NCBI GenBank assembly: GCA_018806915.1
Contig: JAGKQI010000043.1
Location: 372,001-436,000 of the forward strand
Direction: 5' to 3'
DNA length: 64,000 nt
Origin: Phytophthora colocasiae
Taxonomy: Eukaryota; Oomycota; Peronosporomycetes; Peronosporales; Peronosporaceae
The notes under the pieces are model-generated. The model was given only the letters and a program-made list of their open reading frames with translations. It was not told the DNA's origin and searched no databases. Both the position numbers and the translations under genes were made by a program. Shown one piece after another: positions 48,346 to 59,507 of this stretch (its first letter is position 1; each line of letters starts with the position of its first letter).

Positions 48346-49656
48346 AAGTGAGTAGATTAAAGTTAACAACTACTCGTCCTGTCCTCCTAGTAGCTTCACC
48401 CTCGTTGTCGCTCGAACTTAGCCGAGTGTCCTCACACGTCGACCACCCAAGTAAGCGTTCCTCTTCTTTAGCCAATAGGAGAACGGTTCCGTTGAACCGT
48501 TCCAGTGAAGTGTGCATGAGACGGCACACCGGTCCAACACTCCCACTCACCGCTAATGCACGGCAGCCTTGTCCTTGATACCGCTTGCCCCACGTACGTC
48601 TTCGTTCCAAGTGCTTTCGTCAGCAAGTCAGCCAGCTGCTCTTTCGTGTCAATGTAGTCGACCTGAACAGTTCCGTTTTCTACGTTCTCCCTCGTGAAGT
48701 GATGCTTGATCACATGCTTCGTCCTTGAGTTGTATCCAGCGTTCTTAGCTAGTGCAATTGCTCTTCGGTTGTCTTCACAAATCTGCATAGCGTTCTCCTG
48801 CTCGTGACCCATGTCTTTTAGCATGGCACGCATCCAAAGCACCCCCTGCACACACAAACTCAGCGCCATGTATTCCGTTTCCGCCGAGCTAAGTGCAACC
48901 GTTCGCTGAAACTTGGGCTTAAATACTACCGGAGCGTTCCCCAGCAGCACCATGACCCCGGACACGGAACGCCTATCGTCAATGTTCGTGCGTTGGAGAA
49001 CGCTTCAACCGTTACAGCACCTGGCCCACCTTGGTACACGATTCCGTATTCACGAGTCGTCTTCAGGTACCGCAGCACACGAATAGCTGCTTTCAAATGA
49101 TGCTGCCCCGGTTTTCCAGAAAACGAGACAGCTGTGTTACCACGTAGGCGACATCCGGGCGTGTACATGTCGTGATGTAAAGTAGACACCCGATGGGAGA
49201 ACGGTACGGTCTCGACCGCATCTCAGCACGCTCCCCATCCGTTCCAGATGACTGTTCCTTGGACACTTTCAGTCCTGATGCGCACATATTATCCACCGGT
49301 TTAGCGTTCTGCTGGCCGAACCGTTCCGTGACATCATCAATGTACCGGTTCTGCTTGATCATGAGCGTTCTGACCTTCAGGTTGTGAACAATCTCCACGC
49401 CCAAGATGAACTTGGCTGCTCTAAGCTCCTTCATCTTATATTCCGCTTTGAGAGAGTTCATAATCTCCTGAGTTTCACCGGCAGTCTTGGCAGCAATGAT
49501 CATATCGTCGACGTACAGGCACACGTACACATAACCGTTCCTGGAACGCTTCACGTAGACACACTGGTCAGCTCCACAGCTTTTAAAACCATTCCTCAGA
49601 AACTCCATGCCATTGCAGCTTGCTTCAAACCGTAGATGGCCTTCCCCATCAAACAC
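48346..49656 (-). pseudogene. Copia polyprotein remnant (RT and RNase H)
   Basis: Minus strand, in several frames: YVCLYVDDMIIAAKTAGET (reverse transcriptase YVDD), FILGVEIVHNLKV, RSPIGCLLYITTCTRPDVAY, AAIRVLRYLKTTREYGIVYQ, VALSSAETEYMALSLCVQGV, CEDNRRAIALAKNAGYNSRT and KEQLADLLTKALGTK. It has frameshifts, a rearranged AFSNA stretch and no gag or integrase. A short upstream piece (AIYGLKQAAM near 49640) belongs to the same RT. The right side of this fragment (about 48300-48470) has no recognised content. Confidence 0.85.
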
Positions 49657-50205
49657 ACTAGGTCGTCATAACCCGCAGTACCGTCCGGCATCTCCATGTT
49701 CATTGAAGTAATCTTGAGCTCTTTGATCAGTTTCTCATTGTTAATCATCAGAGTTGTAATCGTATCTTTGATGTCTCTATCGCTACCCGCAGGAGTATCT
49801 GTGTAGCTAACTTTGATAGGAGTGTCTTTGTCTCAAAGACATACGCCCGCTGTCCATTTCAGATCCATTCATGTCTTTAATCGACGGACCTACTATTTGT
49901 TCTCATCGATATCACTAATTGAATCAGCCTCTGTAGCTATGTCATCTGGCTCATCTGTGTTTGTTTAGAAGGCACTTCAGCATCAGTCTGTGTGGACGAT
50001 TCAGTGATAGCTCTGAGAAGGCGGATTTTGCTCTTCTGAACATCACCAGCCCATATTGATCCTTTTATGCGTGTTGTTTTGCGTTTTCAACAGCTAAATC
50101 GTGTTGGATGTGGTCCAGCAAAGCTTTTCGCTTGCCTTCACGGCCTGCGAGGTTCTTGAAACTTGGGTACATCTCATATATTCATAACATGATAGTGCGT
50201 AAGCG
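49657..50205 (-). pseudogene. Unassigned coding relics, possibly Polinton-like
   Basis: Minus-strand stretches read TDTPAGSDRDIKDTITTLMI, NNEKLIKELKIT, then MYPSFKNLAGREGKRKALLD and KGSIWAGDVQKSKIRLLRAI. They are AT-richer than neighbours and were not recognised. They abut the copia fragment. Confidence 0.3.
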
Positions 50206-50281
50206 AATATTAATTAATTAGCAAAGCTAAGAGAGCTCGCTCTCGAGGCTTTGCGCCTCTTGAGATTCGCTCTAATTAATT
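50206..50281. repeat. Imperfect palindrome, probable element terminus or miniature element
   Basis: aattaattagc at the left and its inverted match ctaattaatt at the right enclose further pairing (caaagctaagagagctc with gaggctttgcgcc). It ends one short spacer before the LTR at 50296. Confidence 0.5.
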
Positions 50282-50295
50282 CCCATCTACTAGTG

Positions 50296-50913
50296 TGACG
50301 AACCCACAATACGCCTGTTCGCTAGCGGGACGTACAGCTGACAATGCTTCGCTGCGCTGTCTCGCCGGGTTCTTCTTTATCTAAGGATTCTTCACTTAAA
50401 CTCAAACACTCCAACACCGTACGGGATCCGTTCACCTGTGTCGTAACTTCGTTCCTATTTATATTCAATACACTAGAGCTCTCATCCTTACGTTCAACTT
50501 CGTCCGTTCGTTCGTTCGACTCGTTCACGTTCGTCGTTCTGCAGGTTTCGTGTCGCTTGTCACCGTCGTCGCAAGCTTACAAACTCCCTCGTCACCATCG
50601 TTGCAATTTGCAGAGTGAGCTGCTTCACAGCGCTTGCCTTCATCGTCCCTCCGTCCAGTCGTTCCCTGGCTTCACTCCGGTGAATGCGATCCACTTCACC
50701 GTAGCCGTCGCCACCCAAGATCTTCGTCGCCTTCCAGCGTTTTAACTAGCGTTTACCAATCACGTTCCTCGCTGATACACCACGCTTCATCACAGTTCCA
50801 GCCGTCAGTCTTCGTCCAGCGTTCAACGTGAGGCGTCCTTCGATCAATCTTGGCATCGGCGTTCAGCAATACGCCGCCGTTGCTTCTTCAACATGTAGCG
50901 TCATCCTGTTACA
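50296..50913 (-). repeat. LTR (618 bp) of the family seen at 40989
   Basis: Begins TGACGAACCCACAATACGCC and ends CCTGTTACA on the + strand. A purine-rich ggggatggagaagg lies just outside its right end on the minus strand, so it is the 3' LTR of a minus-oriented element. It is shorter than the other copy, with internal deletion. Confidence 0.6.
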
Positions 50914-52239
50914 CGCCTTCTCCATCCCCAGAGTCTTCCACGCCTCTGGCGGCCTGAAAGAACTGTTCGTTGTCTCGCATCGACACCCAGAACGTTCCCT
51001 CATTCCGTCCTGATCGCCGCGTACTCTGCTGTTCGTCATTCGTCTGCAAAGGCCGCAATTCCACTTCGAGGGCGTATTGTCCGGCAGCATTCCTTCTTCG
51101 TCTTCTTCGTAGCTCCACCAGCATTCCACGTTGTTCGGACTCCTCGTTCGTACTTCGAGCTGCTTCTCCCGTTCGCTTCAGTGCTCGCCCAGCCGTGATT
51201 GTATTGACTTCAGCCGTCGTTGCACTCGCTTTGGACTCCCGCGTTCCTTCATTCGTCAATTCTTCAATAATGTGGTGCAACAATTGTCCAGGATAATGAT
51301 ATTTCACCAAAATGACACGTGCTATCAACAGCTCTTTCTTTGATGGTAGCTTCGTTCGTCCGGGGGCCGAATTAATCAATGGTAATATCACTTTACCGTT
51401 CTGTGCTCTAGTCACTGTAGACGCCAACAAGTCGTACCGTCGCTTTTTGACGGAGGGGTTAACCCGCAGCACTTGATACTGATATGTTATCAGGGAGTCC
51501 ACTGCGGTCGTTAATGCGTGCAACGTTCCATCTCTGCTTTGTTGCGAGTAACGGTAAGCTCGGATCGCTCGTAATTTTTGCCATAAATTCTCCAGTACAT
51601 TTCACCTTCACTTCACTGTCGGAATTTTTATCACTAGAGTTGGTGTCAGAGTTTGTCGGATTTGTATGATCAATTGTCAAGTCATCAGATTCCCTCGCCT
51701 CAATGGCAGCGGTCATTGCACTGACCACGAATAGACGACAGGCTTCTTCTTCTTCTTCTGTGGTACATGCAAAGTTGCTGCAACCCCGGGTAAAGTTGCT
51801 GTAACCGAGAGTAATGTTGCTATAAACTTCGGTAATATTGCTGTAACCTAGGATACAGTTGCTGGAACAACGGATGCATGTGCTGCTGCCTTCGCAGCCT
51901 CTGCAGGCACTTCTAATTCCGCTTTACCGTCTTCTATAGCCGAAAATTACGCTACTGCATGCTTGACTGGCTTGTTAGGGAGTCCCTAACTTGGAACAGG
52001 CTCAGTAGCCTCTACAGCGTCCGGGGCCGCCTCTGTGGCGTCCGTTCCAGCCTCTTTAGAGAGGTCCTTCACTTATCATTTCGGTCACTAAGTCGAGCAG
52101 GTTCTGCTGGATGAAAGCGTGCTGCACGCGCAGCCGCTCTCGCCTTCTTCCTGGCGCGTAACTGCTTCGCACTCGCGTTTTTCTTCTTTCGTTTGGCTGG
52201 CAGCCGCTGGGTCGGACGCGGTGCTGATGATACTACCAT
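50909..52239 (-). pseudogene. Gag-like gene of an LTR element, pol absent
   Basis: Start MVVSSAPRPTQRLPAKRKKK with a very basic run (QLRARKKARAAARAAR) at 52239. After a stretch of breaks come SDLTIDHTNP-type acidic Ser/Asn sequence near 51700 and, at 51523-50909, LTTAVDSLITYQYQVLRVNP, LPLINSAPGRTKLPSKKELL and YHYPGQLLHHIIEELTNEG. The gene ends at the 3' LTR, with no protease or RT between, so the element was gag-only or is deleted. Assignment as gag rests on position and composition. Confidence 0.4.
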
Positions 52240-52445
52240 GGTTTAGTCTCTAAGTTCCTGCCCGTAGCGAGACTCCCGTGTCCTCCTTCCCTTACAGCTA
52301 GCTGCAGGGCAAAGTCGGATCAGCTAACGCAGGAGGCTTCCTGGGCGTGGTGTTTTAAAGACCGACCAGTCGTCCTTTAGAGAGTATTACCTCTTATATC
52401 TAATCTATCACGCATCCGGAACATAATGGGAAGAGGCATGGAGGC

Positions 52446-52658
52446 TGTTAAAGTTGCCTCTAAACAGTATGATTACCCAGAGGACCTCCTTAAACTGTTA
52501 TGACTTGTTTTCTCTGGAATGCAATCTCCTATTCATTGGTGTGCACTGCACACTGTGCAGCTCCTATAAATCTAATGAACATCACTTAGCCTTTGAACGG
52601 CTGCCAGCAACTTCTCCCCTTCCACCTCTCTTCTTCACTACATGTTATCCTCGCCATA
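52446..52658 (+). repeat. Copia LTR, 213 bp
   Basis: TGTTAAAGTTGCCTCTAAAC to TCGCCATA, nearly the same as the LTR at 45587-45803. No copia gag follows, so it is a solo or truncated LTR, now joined to gypsy sequence. Confidence 0.75.
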
Positions 52659-52799
52659 TGACAAACATGACTTCCTGGAGCCATGTGGGACATCGTCATA
52701 GATTATATCTAGGCGATAGTGCACATTCCTCGTTGAAGAGTTCAACTGTATCAGATTATTTAGCGAATAGGGATAAGAATCAGGTAGTACCTTTAATTA

Positions 52800-55700
52800 G
52801 TATGAGTGCAGACGTAGGAGAGGCTGTGGAGCCCAGCGGCTCCATCCTTTCCGACCTGCAGGGAGGGCAGCGCTTCAATTTCCGCGCCTGACCCCAAACA
52901 AACTCTTAAGTTTGAATCACTTGTAGCACCTGTTGGTCCCAGCCCCTTTGAAGCCCATGCCTCAGACGAACGCCCAACTTCGTGCGGAGAGCGATCGACT
53001 TACCCAGGCGATGGCGGACCGCTCGAAGGTCCCCAGCCATCTGCCCAAGTTCACTGGGAAGCGAGGGGAAGACGTGAGAGAGTGACCCTTCCAAGTGAAG
53101 AACGCGTGACGAATCAACGGCATCGCAATCGAAGCGCAAGTACTCGCCTTCCAGGCATCGCAAAATGCCTTATGGGATCGGCGATGGAGAAGCCAGCATC
53201 CGGTTAGCTTCTTCACGGGTCATCGAAAACTCGAAGAGAGGAGCACACGTGGGGGATTCCCGTGAGCATGTGGTTTCGAAGCATCGAACTACCAGTCGGT
53301 GCTCCGCTAGAGACTTCAACGCCTCAAGCAAACGGCGATTACTCAGCACTTATCTTTCGGGTGGAAGGTATGAGCGTTCTCGTCCAGGTCTGGAACTACG
53401 CGAACGGTCTCGAGCCCTGGACACGCAGCTACGTCAAGCTTGAGAACCCTGAGACGCTGAGCGATGCCATGGACCTAACTATCACGAACGAGTTAACCCA
53501 CTGCGTGAACGACGGGCGCGATCGTCAAGTTCGTTCCGACAAGAAGAAAACCGTTGGCGACGACAACGAACAGCAACCACGATGCTTCAAGGGGAAACCG
53601 TTTCGTGGGAAAGGTAGCTTGAAACCAAGAGCTAAGTCGGAAAACAAGGAGACTCGTACGTGCCACTACTGCAAGAAGCCAGGCCACTAAACGGCTAACT
53701 GCTACGGTTGGAAGAACGAACAAGCCAAGCAGAGAAACGACAAACCGCATCAGTGAATGAGTGTCCTGGCGTGGTCGAGAGCGAAACCAGAGCATTAACG
53801 TGGGAAAATATCAGCTTCAATACTCTGTGCGAAAACCCGCTTGTGTATATGCCGCGACCACTGTTTTCAGTCGATGAAAGTATTGCTGTAAAGGGTCAGA
53901 CTATCACAAATTCAAAGCTCCTTCTCGACAGTGGAGCAACAACCATTTACGCTTCAAAACGATGAGTTGGCGAAAACAAGCTTAGCACGACCAAGTTCAG
54001 CGGGAGGAACACTCATGTGAAGCTTGGAGATGATCAAATCATGGAAACAGAGCTTGAGCTACTAGCTTTATCGATCCATATATCGGGACTTGACAAAGCA
54101 TACGAGTGTATTGCTGTAGTCTATACTATCCCTGACGAGTACGAATGTATCTTCGGGATACCATTTTTCGAGGACGTGCAGCCGAAAGTCAACTGGAGTG
54201 ATCGAAGAATCGACGGAACAACGAGGTAACCCCTACCAGTGGAGCATGCAGCGGACCAATCGAGGAAGACGCACCGGTGAATGCCTCCGGGCTTCGGAGA
54301 TCTGTCGAGGCGAAAGGCCTGTCGGCGAAAAGACCTGATCCCCGCGGTGGATCCGCGCTGGAAACGGATGTGAGGCCCGTGGTTGAACTTGCACGCGAGA
54401 AGGAACCCTAAGAGCTGCCTGCGAGCAACACGACCGCAAACCAGTTCGCAAGGGCTTGGTGGAGCGAAGCGACACGAGGTCGATTTCATATAGACGTGCG
54501 TCCGTGGATACGGAGAGAAATAGCACAGGTGGTAAAGACACCGTCGTCTAGAAGATGTTCACGATTGGTGTGGCGGATACTGCGGGTGTGACAACAAAGT
54601 ACATCACGCGGAAGAAGCTGAGAAAGCCAAGACTAAGACTCCAGACGAACCTGATTTCTTGCAGTTTCTGTCGAATCAGACAATCAAGAATGTCGCCAAG
54701 TCTCTGCAACGTTGCGATGAACCTGATAACGTTGGCAGTGCCAAGGCACATCGTTATTTGGAGACAGACTAGGTCAGTTTTCGAAACAACCCAGCAGCCT
54801 ATGACCTCCTGAAGGAATACTATTCCGGCGGGAGCTACCCGAAGGTTTACCAGAAAAGAGAGAGATCGAGTATCGGATAGATGTGAAAATCCCAATCTCG
54901 CCATGTACCGTCAGCAGTGGCGACAGTCGCCGGAGCAGCAACGAGAAATCGTGAAATAGGTCGAAGAGATGGTTTCGAAGAAACCCATTCGTCCCAGTAT
55001 AAGTCCACATGCCGCTCCAACATTTTGTGTCCGAAAACCTGTTGGATGGCATATCGTTTGATTACCGATACTTGAACTCCAACACTATTCGTCAAAGTAT
55101 TCCCATGGCCCGAAAAGAAGATATCCTCGATGTCATGCTACTTCTCCGCTATGGACTTTATGTCTGCGTATTATCAAGTTCGTCTACGGGAAGATGATAT
55201 CTAGTACACAGCTTTTCAAGCTCCGAATAGACTCTGGGAATATCTCGTTTTGCCGAGGGGTGTTTAAAATGCTCCTGCGACGATGCATCGCTTGACATCC
55301 AAACTGTTTTGAGGCTTGGAGCAGACGAGATCCTTTTACGACGACATTTACATCTTCACCAAGTCTCGTGACATCCAAGAACACCTGCGAGCTCTACGGA
55401 AAACGCTGGATATCTTGAGGGACAATAAATTGTACGTGAAACCGGCCATGTCTAGGTGAGTTTGTGGGTCGCATTGGAGTTCGCATGGATCCCGACAAGG
55501 TCAAACCATCAAGAATTGGCCGGTTCCTCGGACACAAGAAGAGCTTCACAGCTTTCTGGGTCTAACCGGCTACGTACAACGTTTCTGTCCGGAATATGCT
55601 TCGTCGACAGCAACAATGGTCGCTTTGCTGAAGAAGAAGAACAATTGTAACTCCAAGATCTATTTCAGCGACGAGCAGCTGAAGAATTTCAAGGAGCTGA

Positions 55701-57372
55701 AGCGACGTATGCGTAATCCTCCAGTACTGCACTTGCCAGACTTCAGCAAGCCAATGCATCTGCGTATTGATTAAAGTAAGTTCGCTGTTGGTGCTGTGCT
55801 ATTCCAAGTAATCGATGGTGTTGAGCAACCCATTGCCTACACCGGTCGAAAGATAAAACCAGCTGAGTTAAACTATCCAACGCAGCAGCAAGAACTTCTA
55901 GCTATTGTGCACGCGCTGGCAGCTTTCAGGATATACTGCTTGGATACACACTCCCATCATCGAAACGGACAACAAGAGGCTGGAAGGTATCTTCACGCAA
56001 AATGGCTATTCGTCTGCTTCCACGGTGGTATGACATCCTCGCGAAATACGAGCCGCCGTTTTCATATCTACCAGGAGCGGAAAATGGAATAGCTGACGCT
56101 TTAAGTCGATGACCGGATTTGCAACCGGAAACGAAGTACTTTCATGACTTGAATGTGACCAGCTGCGATGATAATTCATTCCGACTTGAGATAAGTGCGA
56201 TCACAACGGACAGCGAGCTGATCGATTCGATTGAAACCGCGTACACCAAAGATCGAGAAGCTCAAGCCATATTCCCTGCTATCGCAAGGAGAAGTGAACG
56301 TACGAGCAAGCGTGTCGAGAGATATCGGTGTTATCATGAAGATCGCGGACTGCTGTGGTATCAGACAACGAGCGATGATACACCTCGTGTAGTCGTACCA
56401 AACTTAGTGAACGTTCGTCAACAGACTCCAATCATGGAGGACACCCAGGTGCTGAGCGAACATATCTCACACTGTTACGTCAGTGGTATTGTACCAAGAT
56501 GATCAAGTCCATCCAGAAGTATATCGCTGACTGTGAACCGTGTCGAAGAAATAAATCTCGGTTGTCCAAGCCACCAGGACTGCTGGAACCGCTTAGTATT
56601 CCTGAGGAGAGATGGAGATCAATCTCTATGGATTTCATAACAGACCTTCCTCGTACAGCACAGAAAGTGGATTCAATTTGGGTTGTCGTGGATCGCTTGA
56701 CAAAGTGATGTCATTTCGTGCCGACAACCAAAACGGTAACCACTGAAGGTGTTGCTCGTTTGTTCATTGAGAACATTTGGAAGCTTCACGGAATGCCTGC
56801 AAGCATTATCTCAGATCGTGATCGGAAGTTTGTGTCCTCTTTCTGGCAAAACGTATTCAAGTCGATTGGAACGAGCCTAAAAATGACAGTTGCTCACCAA
56901 GCAAAGGGTGATGGCCAAAGCGAAAGGATGAACCGGACCTTGGAAGAGTATCTGCATTGCTTCGTGGGACCACTACAAGATGATTGGGACGTGCATCTCG
57001 CAAATGCCGAGTTTGCGGTAAACTCGACCGTGACCTCCAGCACAAAGATGGCACCTTTTGAAGCAGACCTCGGTTATTTCCCGCTCAATCCATTGCAGCT
57101 AGCCGTGGACCAACTCAGAATACTACAGAAAGCCGACGTGGTGTCAACTTTCATGAACGCCAAGCAACAATCATGCAGCACTACCGAGAAACACTAGCTC
57201 AAGCACAAGAGCGAATATGTGACGTGTACGATTACAACCGAGTGGAACAAGTCTTCAAAGTAGGTGATCTGGTTTATCTCAGCACGCAGCATCTTGACCC
57301 GAAGCATACTGGTTTGCCAAACTCATCCAAGTTAGGACCAACGTGGATGGGACCCTACGGGGCGAGTAGTAG
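52800..57372 (+). pseudogene. Degenerate gypsy (Ty3-type) retrotransposon
   Basis: Order of pieces: gag start near 52801 (MSADVGEAVEPSGSILSDLQ), gag body (WFRSIELPVGAPLE, WNYANGLEPWTRSYVKLENP), zinc knuckle CHYCKKPGH near 53670, protease LLLDSGATTIYASKR near 53915, then YECIFGIPFFEDVQPKVNW. Reverse transcriptase is broken (FDYRYLNSNTIRQSIPMARK, EDILDVM near 55040-55130). RNase H is PIAYTGRKIKPAELNYPTQQ (55820-55900), and integrase is CEPCRRNKSRLSKPPG, SISMDFITDLPRTAQ, HGMPASIISDRDRKFVSSFW and AKGDGQSERMNRTLEEYL (56500-57000). Dozens of stops and frameshifts. It ends abruptly near GPTWMGPYG at 57355 with no chromodomain or LTR. Confidence 0.88.
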
Positions 57373-57638
57373 TACCAGCACATTACGGCGCCCAATTTTA
57401 TCTCACCCTTTCCACAACCTCCGTCTCTACTCTTATTCCGTTCCAAAAATCTCAACCCTAGTGTGTGAAACGGGTCAAACACCTAAAATCGCCTAATCCA
57501 CATCAAGACTCTAAAACCCTGATCAGCTATCTCTCAGTCATTAAAAATAAAATATCACCAGAGACTCAATCATTAGCCTCTCATACCGAGGGTAATAATT
57601 ATTTTCTAATTGAACTATACCCAACCTAATATAAATCT
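57373..57638. other. AT-rich non-coding junction
   Basis: From the gypsy break to the minus-strand gene; no gene recognised. It may hold an end of the Polinton-like fragment. Confidence 0.35.
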
Positions 57639-58304
57639 CTAAATCCATCTCGAAGACATCGATATTGAGATTGAAGCACTTGTCAAGCTCGTTATGTCGA
57701 TTGGCTTGAAGTTCCGATATTTTCCAAGTGAATAGTCAATTCCTTTGAATTTGCAATATTGCTTGAATGCACGTGGGTCTTTCTTTCTTATCCAAGTGAT
57801 AAGCAATGCAGTAGAGCATAAATTTATTATTAGTTTAGGGTTAATTACTTCGGGAATGATAGCATCGCTATCACCAAGAGCGTAATTGAGGTGGTAGACA
57901 AATACTTTGAAACCATTAATTTCCTTTAGCTTCACTGAGGATGATTGAAACTTTACAGCATCCATCTTCTCCTTGCCTCTGATTGCATTAAAGACAGTTG
58001 GAATATCCGACTTCGAATTGATAGTAAAGGGTTTATCAAACACGTTAGTGTTTGCGATATTGGGATAAAAATATGACTCAATACCATTCACATCATCATA
58101 CAGTCTGTAGCCAAGAGCTATGTTGATATTGTATGCACTCTTCTGCGTATTCATGATGTGTTCGAGCTTCGGGTAGAAGTCTGCTTCACTGATGTAGTCA
58201 TATATATGAGAATCAATCGTTCGTCCTTGGGTAAATTTATAGTTCGAGTTCGAGTTATAGTTCGAGGGCTTGTTGAAGTTTGGTGATAGATTAATACTTC
58301 GCAA
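57639..58304 (-). CDS. Unknown protein of the AT-rich Polinton-like segment, 221 aa
   Basis: An open minus-strand frame, Asn/Ile/Ser/Tyr-rich (TIDSHIYDYISEADFYPKLE, FVYHLNYALGDSDAII, RKKDPRAFKQYCKFKGIDYS). Composition differs sharply from neighbouring retroelements and matches the adjoining polymerase relic. I do not recognise the family; it may be a structural or replication protein of the same element. Divergently arranged with the polymerase remnant. Confidence 0.45.
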   Translation of the reverse strand: MRSINLSPNFNKPSNYNSNSNYKFTQGRTIDSHIYDYISEADFYPKLEHIMNTQKSAYNINIALGYRLYDDVNGIESYFYPNIANTNVFDKPFTINSKSDIPTVFNAIRGKEKMDAVKFQSSSVKLKEINGFKVFVYHLNYALGDSDAIIPEVINPKLIINLCSTALLITWIRKKDPRAFKQYCKFKGIDYSLGKYRNFKPIDITSLTSASISISMSSRWI

Positions 58305-58562
58305 CCTTTGCGCGATTGCTTGGTCTATTAAAGTTGGTGACGGCCGGTTCGATCTGGAACTTTAACACGATAACTGACCCCATTTCTTTACAGGGATATT
58401 CAAGCGCTTTAATCCTTCTAGTTGATGGTTAAACATTGTTATTATATAAAGATAGATAATGCTCACGTTTGAAAGATTTTGGACTGTATAATTTTGTTTT
58501 TGTATTCGCAAGTCAAGCAAGACATTCGACAACACTCTTAGTATCCTCATGACAGTCATGCA

Positions 58563-59210
58563 ATGTATATCACTAAGGTTGAAAACTTTCTTGGAAAGTA
58601 TCAGTGTCCAAAATGTGATACCGTATTCACTGAAGCTGACAAATTACGAAAATCACAAAAAGAACTGATGCAAAGAAACAGAAATTTTAAGCTTCGTTAA
58701 GAAGCCCACAATTTACCAACCGAGTGAAAATGTCATCAAGTCGATGCTTCAAAAGTATGGTATCAGGGATATTGACCATTATACTGACCATTTCATCGTG
58801 TACAACTACGAGAAGTTTGCGAAGCTAATTCAAAAGATTGAATCAAAAATCGATGAAAGTGAAGATGAATTGAAGAAACGTTTTCAAATAGATCTTGATA
58901 GTTTGAGAAAATATTTGGATAGAACTCCACTGCTTGGATTTAATTCAGCTCGATACGACATCAACCGATTTTCTCGAATGTGAAAACATCAGAATATGCA
59001 TAAAAAATCCAGGATGCAAGTTATGAAAAGTGGCTAGAGGCGTGCTGTAAATGTGATGACAAGATTCGGTGCACATGCGGACTTGGAAAAGGTCTATTCC
59101 CATATGAATACATTACCAGTTTCGAGATTCTTAATGAAACATCGATTCCACCAAAGAGTGCCTTTGATAGCAAGCTCCGTGAAACGAGCGATAATGACTA
59201 TGAATGAGTA
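58563..59210 (+). pseudogene. Protein-primed family-B DNA polymerase remnant (Polinton-like)
   Basis: A short N-terminal zinc-finger-like frame (KYQCPKCDTVF) is followed by an interrupted region, then an exonuclease-type block TPLLGFNSARYDINRF near 58925. A further block in another frame has GLFPYEYITSFEI and IPPKSAF near 59080-59150, typical spacing for polymerases of Polintons and relatives. Multiple stops and frameshifts; the palm and catalytic Asp motifs are absent. An old, inactive fragment. Confidence 0.65.
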
Positions 59211-59310
59211 AAGTTTGTGTGGGAGCACTAACAACAATCTCAACGTAGTTCCATTCATTCACGCTATTAATGCTCAGCGAGAATTGTTCAAACGTTTCAA
59301 CCTTGATATG

Positions 59311-59500
59311 AATAACGATTGCGCGTATTCTTGACGATGCAAAATGAAAAGTGATCATATTAGTAAAAACTTCCTCCTACTCGCTAGCTATTGATCCATT
59401 CTAGAACACTCGAAGCCTCACCAAACGAATCCTCTGCTGTGCGAGTTGCTGCTGTCCTGTCCGTGCAGATTGGAGCAAATCTTCTTCTAGAACTCCGACA
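59311..59500 (-). repeat. 3' LTR of the right-edge copia element, 190 bp
   Basis: On the minus strand it begins TGTCGGAGTTCTAG right after a polypurine tract (GAGGGGGAG, 59501-59509) and ends at CAATCGTTATT (59311). The first 112 bp of + sequence are identical to 63889-64000. Confidence 0.9.
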
Positions 59501-59507
59501 CTCCCCC

